NCBI GenBank assembly: GCA_031284385.1
Contig: JAISZZ010000131.1
Location: 1-5,113, forward strand
DNA length: 5,113 nucleotides
Direction of reading: 5' to 3'
DNA from: Treponema sp.
GTDB taxonomy: Bacteria > Spirochaetota > Spirochaetia > Treponematales > Breznakiellaceae
In this document: piece by piece, positions 1 to 5,113 of the stretch
Layout of the letters: each line of letters starts with the position of its first letter
How positions within the stretch are numbered: position 1 is the first letter of the stretch
The notes under the pieces: model-generated
Database searches by the model: none
What the model was told of the DNA's origin: nothing
Seen by the model: the letters and a program-made list of their open reading frames with translations, nothing else
Program-made: the position numbers and the translations under genes

Positions 1-1
1 T

Positions 2-2341
2 TCTTCTATTAAACCGTCCGGCGAATGGGAGCTTGCGAGCGTCCGCCTGCGCGGGGCAATCGGTATCAGGAACGGCCTCAAGCTGGAGGAGATAACGGTC
101 AACTTTGACGATTACGCGCACGGCGTTATCGCGCTTTCAGGCGACAACGGCAAGGGCAAAACAACGCTGATTGAAAACTGCCATCCCTTTCCGCAGCTTC
201 TTACACGCAAAGGCAAGTTGCAAAATCACTTTTTTTTACGCGACAGTTTTCGGGAGGTGATATTCCGCAATTCGCTGACCGGAATGCTTGCAAAGTTTCT
301 CATTCAAATTGACGGCGCAAACAAGAGCGGCGCTTGCAAATACTTTGCGTTCAGGAAACCGGACGGGGCAGTGCGTTACGAACCTGTTGAGGGCATTGAC
401 GGCAATTTGAAACCTTACGAGGATCTTCTTGCCCGGACATTCGGGCCGCTTGACCTGTACCTGCGGACTGCGTTCATCACGCAGCGCCCGACAAAGAACC
501 TGCCCGACCTCACGGACGCTACGGCAGGCGAAAAAAAGACGCTGTTTGTTGAGCTTGCCGGTATAAATTACCTGCAACAGTTTGCGGAGGCGGCGGCGGA
601 CAAAGCAAAGCAGGAAGCCGCCAAAGCGCATGACGCGGAAATCAGGGCGCAAATGCTTCAGGCGGCCATATCCGGTAAGGACGGGGCGGCGGCGGAACTG
701 AAGGAGGCCGAAACCGCGCTGACCGCCGGGCAGATTGAAATTGAAACCGTTCTTGAAAAAGGGAAGGCGGCTAAAGCGGATGTTGACCGCCTGCAAGCCG
801 CCTACGAAGCGGAAATAGAACGCCAACGGAACGCTGATAGAACATCCGGCGCGATTGCCAACGCTCAAATCGATATTGGAAAGCGGGAAAAGGATATTGC
901 CCTTTACAAACAAACCGCCCAAAACAAGGCGGTTTTTGAAAAAGCGATTGCGGACGGCGAGGCGCTGCAAAAAACTATCGAGGCGGAAAACGCCAAAAAA
1001 CAGCAAAATCTTGAAAAAAACGCTGAAAAACAGCGGGAATTTGCGAAAATCAAGGCGGATTTTGACGCAAAAGTAAAGGCTCTTGAAACCGAACGGGACG
1101 GCCTACAAGACCAGCGCAGGATACTTGAAAAGAAGGTTATTGACGCGCGGCATAATATCAGTCTTTACGAGCGGGACGCGGCGGAAATCAACGAGGACTG
1201 CCCCACCTGCGGACAGCGGCTTCCGGCTGACAAACTTGCCGAATTGAAAAACAAGCGGGAACAGTTTCTTGAAAAGATTAAAAATGAGGTGAGCGCTGAG
1301 GCCAAGTTAGCTGCTGAGGCCAACGCCATCTCCCCGCGCATTGAAGAACTCGGAAAGGAGATTGCCGGCCTTGCATTTGACGCTCCGCAGCCCGGCGATG
1401 ACATTCCGTTTGACGATACCGCGTTGCGGGAAGCCACAGCGGAACTGCGGGAAATTGACATTCCTGCCGCCCGCGACGGCCTTGCCAAGGCGCGGGACGC
1501 GGCGGTACATATCGAGGGGCTTGAGCGTGAAATCAAAACCCAGCAGGCAATAATCGCGGATAAAACTGCGGAGTTGGAAAAACTTACGGCGGGTGTCGAA
1601 GCAGGCTACGGAGACCGTCTCAACGCCGAACTGGAAGCGGCAAAGGACATCCACTCCGGTCTTACCGACCGTTACACGGAACTCAAAACATCTATCGGGC
1701 GGAACGAGGCGTTAATAGAAGCGGCCAAGCGCAAGCTGGCCGATATAGCGACGCGGGAAACGGAACTGGCGGAAATCAAAGCGGCGGTGGCAATAATCAA
1801 AAAAGACGCGGCGGACTGGGAACTTATCGCCCGTGGCTTCGGCAAGGACGGCGTTCAGGCTTTGGAACTGGACGCGCTCGCGCCTGGCATATCAGATACC
1901 GCAAACCGTATTCTGGACAAAGCGTTTAACGGGCGCTACCGCATCGATATTCAAACAACACGCATAGGCGGCGCGGGAAAAAACACAAAACAGATAGAGG
2001 ATTTTCTGATATACGTTACAGACACGGAGAGAGGCGGCGAGCCGGTTCTGCTGGAGGATAAATCAGGCGGCGAGGCTGTCTGGATAAAACGCGCCATTTA
2101 CGATGCCTTCGCGGTCATTCGCAAGAGGAACACGGCCTTTGCCTTCCTTACCTGCTTTCAGGACGAGGCGGACGGGGCGCTGGACAGCGCGGCAAAGACG
2201 GCGTATTGCCGGATGTTGGAAGCCGCCCATGCCGAAAGCAAGCTGCGGCACACAATCATCATCACCCACAGCAACGAAGTCAAAGCGATGATTGAACATA
2301 AAATCGATATGGAGGATTTTACCGGCAATGACGCGGCTTAG
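2..2341 (+). CDS. SbcC/Rad50-like ATPase with zinc hook, 5' partial
   Basis: The reading frame is open from the first bases of the window, so the true start lies upstream; 779 residues are visible. A TTG at 218 cannot be the start because it would remove the Walker A motif. Counting from base 2, the visible parts are Walker A GDNGKGKTT (47-55), a long Glu/Lys/Ala-rich coiled coil, a zinc hook CPTCGQRL with Cys400 and Cys403 near the middle, a second coiled coil, the ABC signature SGGE (688-691), Walker B ending in D721-E722 followed by a D-loop (ADGALD), and a switch-like His in IITHS (756). This is the order found in SbcC, Rad50 and phage gp46-type proteins. In those families the ATPase dimerises through the hook and works with an SbcD/Mre11-type nuclease to process DNA ends. 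No nuclease partner lies in the window; it may be upstream. The signature has Lys rather than the usual Leu before SGGE. The gene is more GC-rich than those downstream. Confidence 0.92.
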   Translation, partial: SSIKPSGEWELASVRLRGAIGIRNGLKLEEITVNFDDYAHGVIALSGDNGKGKTTLIENCHPFPQLLTRKGKLQNHFFLRDSFREVIFRNSLTGMLAKFLIQIDGANKSGACKYFAFRKPDGAVRYEPVEGIDGNLKPYEDLLARTFGPLDLYLRTAFITQRPTKNLPDLTDATAGEKKTLFVELAGINYLQQFAEAAADKAKQEAAKAHDAEIRAQMLQAAISGKDGAAAELKEAETALTAGQIEIETVLEKGKAAKADVDRLQAAYEAEIERQRNADRTSGAIANAQIDIGKREKDIALYKQTAQNKAVFEKAIADGEALQKTIEAENAKKQQNLEKNAEKQREFAKIKADFDAKVKALETERDGLQDQRRILEKKVIDARHNISLYERDAAEINEDCPTCGQRLPADKLAELKNKREQFLEKIKNEVSAEAKLAAEANAISPRIEELGKEIAGLAFDAPQPGDDIPFDDTALREATAELREIDIPAARDGLAKARDAAVHIEGLEREIKTQQAIIADKTAELEKLTAGVEAGYGDRLNAELEAAKDIHSGLTDRYTELKTSIGRNEALIEAAKRKLADIATRETELAEIKAAVAIIKKDAADWELIARGFGKDGVQALELDALAPGISDTANRILDKAFNGRYRIDIQTTRIGGAGKNTKQIEDFLIYVTDTERGGEPVLLEDKSGGEAVWIKRAIYDAFAVIRKRNTAFAFLTCFQDEADGALDSAAKTAYCRMLEAAHAESKLRHTIIITHSNEVKAMIEHKIDMEDFTGNDAA

Positions 2342-2369
2342 CGGACACGGCTAAGGAAACTGATTAAGC

Positions 2370-2407
2370 CATTGACCGGCTGTTGACATAAAAGCAGCCG
2401 GTCAATG
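2370..2407. repeat. Perfect 13-bp inverted repeat (hairpin) in the spacer
   Basis: CATTGACCGGCTG (2370-2382) and CAGCCGGTCAATG (2395-2407) are exact reverse complements separated by a 12-base loop. It lies 28 bases after the ATPase stop codon and 45 bases before the next start. A T-run does not follow it on either strand, so it is not a classical intrinsic terminator. It could be a weak terminator, an mRNA 3'-end stabiliser or a palindromic protein-binding site. The loop begins with TTGACA, the -35 consensus, but no convincing -10 box was found at the right distance. The rest of the 2342-2452 spacer shows nothing else recognisable apart from a ribosome binding site. Confidence 0.75.
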
Positions 2408-2439
2408 ATTGCGACTACAGCCCGATAACAAAGTTTATG

Positions 2440-2445
2440 AAGGAG
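2440..2445 (+). promoter_or_regulatory. Ribosome binding site of the first mini-ORF
   Basis: AAGGAG lies 7 bases before the ATG at 2453. Its quality and spacing are the main reason to believe that the 25-codon ORF is translated. Confidence 0.6.
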
Positions 2446-2452
2446 AAAAAGA

Positions 2453-2530
2453 ATGTATAGAGATGGGAAAACTAAGGTATACGCTACAGAGGAAATAGAT
2501 TTTGGAAGGAGGCACGGAAATGAATCATAA
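2453..2530 (+). CDS. 25-residue mini-ORF, possible leader peptide
   Basis: An ATG with an excellent upstream AAGGAG opens a 25-codon frame that begins MYRDGKTK, is rich in charged residues and ends in TAA. It is the first frame after the spacer hairpin. Its last 11 bases overlap the start of the next gene, and that gene's ribosome binding site lies inside it. Ribosomes translating the mini-ORF would therefore pass over the next initiation region, which suggests translational coupling or a leader peptide; a small phage protein is the alternative. There is no membrane segment or recognisable domain. I do not recognise the peptide. Translation is inferred only from the ribosome binding site and position. 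Confidence 0.5.
   Translation: MYRDGKTKVYATEEIDFGRRHGNES
2506..2512 (+). promoter_or_regulatory. Ribosome binding site fixing the start at 2520
   Basis: AAGGAGG lies 7 bases before the ATG at 2520. It decides for this ATG over an in-frame TTG at 2502, which would place the Shine-Dalgarno site inside the coding region. Confidence 0.85.
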
Positions 2531-3197
2531 AATCGGTGATAGGGTACGCATACGCTCAAAGGCGTGGATGGATAAGCAACAAAAAGATTCAGATGGGTAC
2601 ATTATCTTGGGGAGAGATAGAGCGCTGATTTCTTTAAGTATGCAAAAATGGGCGGGGATAGAAACTACAATTATTAGTTTAAACGGTGAATACTACAACC
2701 TAAATGGTATTCCCTGTTTGTGGGATAACTTGATGTTTGAACCAGGGCACTCGCCTGCTGTCCCGCTCAATCCTATCGAGGCGGTTAAACGCATGGTAAA
2801 GGGAGCGACTTTTTATACCGAATATGGCGACAGAGTTTTCTGGGGAGATAATAGAAATATTTTTCTATGTATACAAGAAGGGGATATTTATAACCCTTCC
2901 GGCTCTATTTTTAACGGTTCATTTGAACACTTATATGAAAATGACCCACTACACAAAGCACTCAAAAAACGCGACATGACCCGCTGGGAGGCTTTAGCAT
3001 GGGCTACAAGCGAGATAAGTCACGGATGGGTAGTAATGAACTATCCCAAAGCACCGGCAGACTCTGACGACTGGGCACTCCCTCAATCTTTTAATTATTT
3101 CGGCTCAATAACGAATTACAGAAGGGCGATGCTAAAACCCGATTGTACAGGCGTTGACGAGTCTTCTATACAGACTTTCGAGGTGGTAGAGGAATGA
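2520..3197 (+). CDS. Phage-type hypothetical protein, N-terminal SH3-like segment
   Basis: This encodes 225 residues starting MNHKIGDRVRIRSKAW. The first ~75 residues (KIGDRVRIRS, then a W-A-G-I-E segment, then LWDNLMFEP) resemble a small beta-barrel module that recurs in phage hypothetical proteins, where a similar stretch ends in a W-x-x-x-M-F-E motif. Residues ~85-150 form a middle segment that I do not recognise. The C-terminal ~75 residues start with MTRWEALAWAT (153-163), also familiar from phage proteins of unknown function, and contain many aromatic residues. There is no signal peptide, membrane segment or catalytic motif. Binding of a nucleic acid or protein is possible for the barrel, but no function is assigned. 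The gene ends in an ATGA overlap with the ASCH-like gene, so the two are very likely co-translated. Its composition is more AT-rich than the ATPase gene. Confidence 0.85.
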   Translation: MNHKIGDRVRIRSKAWMDKQQKDSDGYIILGRDRALISLSMQKWAGIETTIISLNGEYYNLNGIPCLWDNLMFEPGHSPAVPLNPIEAVKRMVKGATFYTEYGDRVFWGDNRNIFLCIQEGDIYNPSGSIFNGSFEHLYENDPLHKALKKRDMTRWEALAWATSEISHGWVVMNYPKAPADSDDWALPQSFNYFGSITNYRRAMLKPDCTGVDESSIQTFEVVEE

Positions 3198-3781
3198 AGC
3201 CTATCCTTTTTTCCACGCCGATGGTTCAGGCGATATTGGATGGCCGGAAAACCATGACGCGGCGGGTTATTAACAGAATGAGCGGCGTTGGCACTATAAC
3301 AGAATTTGGCGAATCGGGTACTCGTGGTTATAAATGGCAGTTTAGAGACAAACGTCTTAAATGGCATGATGTTAATGATATACCACCGCCCTATTCTGTC
3401 GGCGATACTCTTTGGGTGCGGGAAACGTTTGTCGATGTTCCTGACGGCAGTTATCTCTATCAGGCAGACCACATGTATGACGATTGTGGAAAAGGTGATT
3501 TTGCGTGGCACTGGAAGCCCTCTATACACATGTCCCGCGAGGCGGCGCGGCTGTTTTTGGAAGTGAAAAAGGTCGAGGTGGAGCGGTTAAATAACATCTC
3601 TCTGGAAGGAAAAATAGCCGAAGGATTTAGCGGTTGCTTTCTTCCCAATCTTTGCTCTGAGAAAGATACTTGTCCTGACGATTGCTTTATAAAATTGTGG
3701 GATGCGCTATACGCCAAGCGCGGATATTCATGGGAAAACAATCCGTGGGTATATGTGATTGAATTCAAGAGGATTGTATGA
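3194..3781 (+). CDS. ASCH/PUA-like domain phage protein
   Basis: This encodes 195 residues. It starts with MKPILFSTPMVQAILDGRKT and continues TRR (22-24), the hallmark opening of a widespread phage and prophage family with an ASCH (PUA-like) fold. Further family features are YSVGDTLWVRETF (67-79), the KPSIHMSREAARLFLEV segment (108-124), and a C-terminus ending NPWVYVIEFKR (183-193). ASCH domains are thought to bind RNA or modified nucleic acids; the phage members have no firmly known role. Residues 148-164 hold four cysteines (148, 154, 160, 164) in a short insert that could bind a metal. The start overlaps the previous stop by four bases (ATGA), with GAGG 10 bases upstream. The stop overlaps the next ATG in the same way. 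The family assignment comes from remembered sequence resemblance, not a search. Confidence 0.85.
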   Translation: MKPILFSTPMVQAILDGRKTMTRRVINRMSGVGTITEFGESGTRGYKWQFRDKRLKWHDVNDIPPPYSVGDTLWVRETFVDVPDGSYLYQADHMYDDCGKGDFAWHWKPSIHMSREAARLFLEVKKVEVERLNNISLEGKIAEGFSGCFLPNLCSEKDTCPDDCFIKLWDALYAKRGYSWENNPWVYVIEFKRIV

Positions 3782-3855
3782 GCGGAACAACCTATAGAGC
3801 CTTTGACATTCTTAAAGCCGCTAAAAATACATTTGTGCGGTATGGATATGAATGA
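3778..3855 (+). CDS. 25-residue mini-ORF between ASCH and methyltransferase genes
   Basis: An ATG overlapping the ASCH-like stop (ATGA) opens a 25-codon frame beginning MSGTTYRAFDILKAA. AAGAGGA lies 4 bases upstream, slightly close. The frame ends in TGA at 3853-3855, just past both candidate starts of the methyltransferase (3842 and 3848). The methyltransferase has no clear ribosome binding site of its own, so this mini-ORF may deliver ribosomes to it by termination and re-initiation. A real small protein is the alternative. It shares no obvious sequence with the first mini-ORF. Support is positional only. Confidence 0.4.
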   Translation: MSGTTYRAFDILKAAKNTFVRYGYE

Positions 3856-4630
3856 GATAAACATTACCTGTGAGGACTGCATGAAATTAATGTCCAGATA
3901 CCCTAACAATCATTTTGACCTTGCGATTGTAGACCCGCCTTATGGTTGTGCGGTAGTGGGGGGGGGGGGGGACATGAGTTGCATAACTTCAAGTCAAAAT
4001 TGGTTAAAGAACGAGCGCGGCCGTTTCGGAGGTCGCGGAGGTCGCTTTGACAAGTATAAAATCGAGCGAACTGGCGGGACATGGGTGTCTAAATACGGCG
4101 CGTATATCAATCATTGGGATATTGCGCCGGAGCCTGAATATTTTAATGAGTTGTTTAGGGTATCGAAAAATCAAATTATATGGGGTGGAAATTATTTTGA
4201 TTTACCGCCCTCTCGGAATTTTATTGTGTGGCGTAAATTGACAATATCAGAAAATTTCTCAATGGCAATGGCGGAATATGCATGGACAAGTATATGTGGT
4301 AACGCCAAAATAATTGAATGTGCACCGCAGGATAAAGAACGTTTTCATCCAACTCAAAAACCGGTTTATTTGTATAAAAAACTTTTACAATGGTATTCAA
4401 AACCGGGATACAAAATTCTTGATACTCATTTAGGAAGCGGCTCTATAGCTATAGCCTGTAGTGATTTTTCTTTGAGTCTGACGGCTTGCGAGATTGATAT
4501 AGACTACTACTCAGCAGCCATGCAAAGAGTAAAAGAATACCAAAAACAGCAAATATTTTTTTCGGAGTGGAGGGCACATGAACAGCCAGACAAAGCAGCG
4601 TTATATTTCGACTTCTATTTGGAGCGATGA
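3842..4630 (+). CDS. Beta-class DNA methyltransferase, probably N6-adenine, with internal G14 tract
   Basis: From the ATG at 3842 the protein has 262 residues. ATG 3848 is equally possible, and neither has a good Shine-Dalgarno site; an in-frame TTG at 3803 is unlikely. Motif order is IV (DPPYG, 31-35), a variable middle region, X (HPTQKP, 169-174) and I (DTHLGSGS, 194-201), followed by CEID (216-219). This is the permuted beta-class order of the N6/N4 methylase family. DPPY favours adenine N6 over cytosine N4, where S/TPPY is more usual. WGGNYFDLPPSRNFIVW (114-130) is typical of phage-borne members. No restriction enzyme lies in the window, so it looks like an orphan modification enzyme. The G-tract encodes Gly40-43 in the loop after motif IV and is in frame here. 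The last 53 bases overlap the next gene. The target sequence cannot be read from the protein. All motifs look intact. Confidence 0.92.
   Translation: MDMNEINITCEDCMKLMSRYPNNHFDLAIVDPPYGCAVVGGGGDMSCITSSQNWLKNERGRFGGRGGRFDKYKIERTGGTWVSKYGAYINHWDIAPEPEYFNELFRVSKNQIIWGGNYFDLPPSRNFIVWRKLTISENFSMAMAEYAWTSICGNAKIIECAPQDKERFHPTQKPVYLYKKLLQWYSKPGYKILDTHLGSGSIAIACSDFSLSLTACEIDIDYYSAAMQRVKEYQKQQIFFSEWRAHEQPDKAALYFDFYLER
3958..3971 (+). repeat. Homopolymer G14 tract, candidate phase-variation switch
   Basis: There are fourteen consecutive G, preceded by T and followed by A, inside the methyltransferase 14 bases after the last base of the DPPY codons. At this length the downstream frame is open. A 13-G tract reads ACA then TGA (3975-3977); a 15-G tract reaches TGA at 4048-4050 after 26 codons. 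Runs of this length are prone to slipped-strand mispairing during replication, and also to sequencing length error. Confidence 0.95.
4028..4045 (+). repeat. In-frame tandem 9-bp repeat, two copies
   Basis: GGAGGTCGC occurs twice in tandem and encodes GGRGGR (residues 63-68) between two Phe residues in the methyltransferase variable region. Copy-number change would keep the frame, so it could lengthen or shorten a flexible basic loop without inactivating the enzyme. Confidence 0.8.
4564..4574 (+). promoter_or_regulatory. Ribosome binding region of the replication gene, inside the methyltransferase
   Basis: GGAG (4564-4567) lies 10 bases and GGAGGG (4569-4574) only 3 bases before the ATG at 4578. 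Either could serve; the second is the better match but very close. Both are within the methyltransferase coding sequence. Confidence 0.55.
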
Positions 4631-5113
4631 TTGGTTTGACAGCCTTTCAGAACGCGAAAAACTTGTTTATTTCTATCTATTAACTAACGAGCGTTCAAAT
4701 ATTGTGGGGATTTATCCGTGTACTCTAAAAAATATCCGTGTGGAGATGGGCATTACACGGGAGGAAATCGAAGCCATTATGTCCAAGTTTGCGGAGGCGG
4801 AAAAGGCGTTTTACTTCAAATGTTATGTCATTATCCCGAAAGGGATGAAACATCAAAAGCTGCGCGAAAGGAAAAAATTATTTTTAGCGGCCCGCGCAAT
4901 TTTAATATCGCTGCCTAAAGAGGTCAAGGAATTTATCCTCAATAAAAAGGACCTTTTTGAGTTTGAAGAGTTTAAGGAATTTCAGGCTGATTTGGAAGAT
5001 ATAGTAGACGGCGAACTCATAACAACGTCTGAACTTTCAATAAAATTGGGCATTTCAAGGGCGCAAACTCTTAGGCTGGCAAACGAATTATTTGAAGAAA
5101 AGATTGAAAACGG
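4578..5113 (+). CDS. Phage replication initiation / replisome-organiser-like protein, 3' partial
   Basis: The frame starts at ATG 4578 and stays open to the window end; 178 residues are visible. The opening KQRYISTSIWSDDWFDSL (6-23) followed by EKLVYFYLLTNERSN (27-41), GIYP and a helix pair around EMGITREEIEAIMSKF (56-71) matches the N-terminal winged-helix region of phage replication proteins related to replisome organisers and DnaD-like proteins. KHQKLRER (91-98) is a conserved-looking basic patch. Residues ~149-176 (TTSELSIKLGISRAQTLRLA onward) form a second helix-turn-helix-like segment. Such proteins bind the phage origin and recruit helicase loader or helicase. The start overlaps the methyltransferase by 53 bases in another frame. 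The C-terminus is missing, so helicase-loading or DnaD domains cannot be checked. A phage transcription regulator is a less likely alternative. Confidence 0.8.
   Translation, partial: MNSQTKQRYISTSIWSDDWFDSLSEREKLVYFYLLTNERSNIVGIYPCTLKNIRVEMGITREEIEAIMSKFAEAEKAFYFKCYVIIPKGMKHQKLRERKKLFLAARAILISLPKEVKEFILNKKDLFEFEEFKEFQADLEDIVDGELITTSELSIKLGISRAQTLRLANELFEEKIEN

Noticed and set aside
230..237. T8 run in the ATPase gene as a second slippage site
   Set aside because: Eight T encoding Phe-Phe-Leu is unremarkable and much shorter than the G14 tract; no other sign of switching.
236..1006. Long reverse-strand open frame opposite the ATPase gene
   Set aside because: It lies opposite a clearly real gene, has no family motif, and is explained by the composition of the + strand gene. 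The same holds for the reverse frames at 1165-1654, 3116-3529 and 3460-3909.
218..2341. TTG at 218 as the start of the ATPase gene
   Set aside because: The frame is open upstream to the window edge and includes an intact Walker A motif at 140-166, so a start at 218 would remove an essential part.
2383..2411. Sigma-70 promoter using TTGACA at 2383
   Set aside because: The bases 15-18 positions downstream do not resemble TATAAT, and the hexamer lies in a hairpin loop.
2502..2504. TTG at 2502 as the start of the 225-residue protein
   Set aside because: AAGGAGG at 2506-2512 with ideal spacing points to ATG 2520; a start at 2502 would bury it in coding sequence.
3958..3971. G-tract as a frameshift that makes the methyltransferase a pseudogene
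   Set aside because: At the given length the frame runs unbroken through motifs IV, X and I, so the gene is intact as shown.
4718..4918. 66-codon + strand frame within the replication gene
   Set aside because: It overlaps the replication-protein frame throughout, and that frame shows clear family resemblance. The peptide has no recognisable motif.

Overview
The window reads as part of a bacteriophage or prophage early (DNA-metabolism) region. No host gene, tRNA, rRNA, CRISPR array or insertion sequence is visible. All genes supported here lie on the + strand and are tightly packed: the largest gap is 111 bases, and most junctions are 4-base ATGA overlaps or longer. The host cannot be named from this sequence. 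Shine-Dalgarno sites are of the ordinary AAGGAGG type, so it is a bacterium. The long G-tract in a coding region recalls genomes that use simple-repeat phase variation, such as epsilonproteobacteria or some spirochaetes, but that is only suggestive.

Layout: (1) 2-2341, the 3' majority of a GC-rich SbcC/Rad50-like ATPase with both ATPase halves, long coiled coils and a CPTC zinc hook; its start lies upstream of the window. (2) 2342-2452, a short spacer with a perfect 13-bp hairpin and no other recognisable signal. (3) From 2453 onward, a more AT-rich cluster: a 25-codon mini-ORF, a 225-residue phage-type hypothetical protein, an ASCH/PUA-like phage protein, a second 25-codon mini-ORF, a beta-class DNA methyltransferase (motif order IV, X, I) and, running off the end, a phage replication-initiation (replisome-organiser-like) protein with two helix-turn-helix-like segments.

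The most notable feature is an uninterrupted run of 14 G inside the methyltransferase, a few codons after its DPPY catalytic motif. The gene is in frame (ON) at 14 G. Losing one G gives a stop codon almost at once, and gaining one gives a stop 26 codons later. This is the architecture of a phase-variable methyltransferase, here sitting in a phage-like operon directly before a replication gene whose start lies inside the methyltransferase reading frame. The G-run could also be a sequencing or assembly error in length, so read-level evidence is needed.

Together the genes suggest a recombination/repair nuclease subunit, nucleic-acid-binding accessory proteins, a DNA-modifying enzyme that may switch on and off, and a replication initiator. 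The functions are inferred from motifs and remembered family resemblance; no searches were run.
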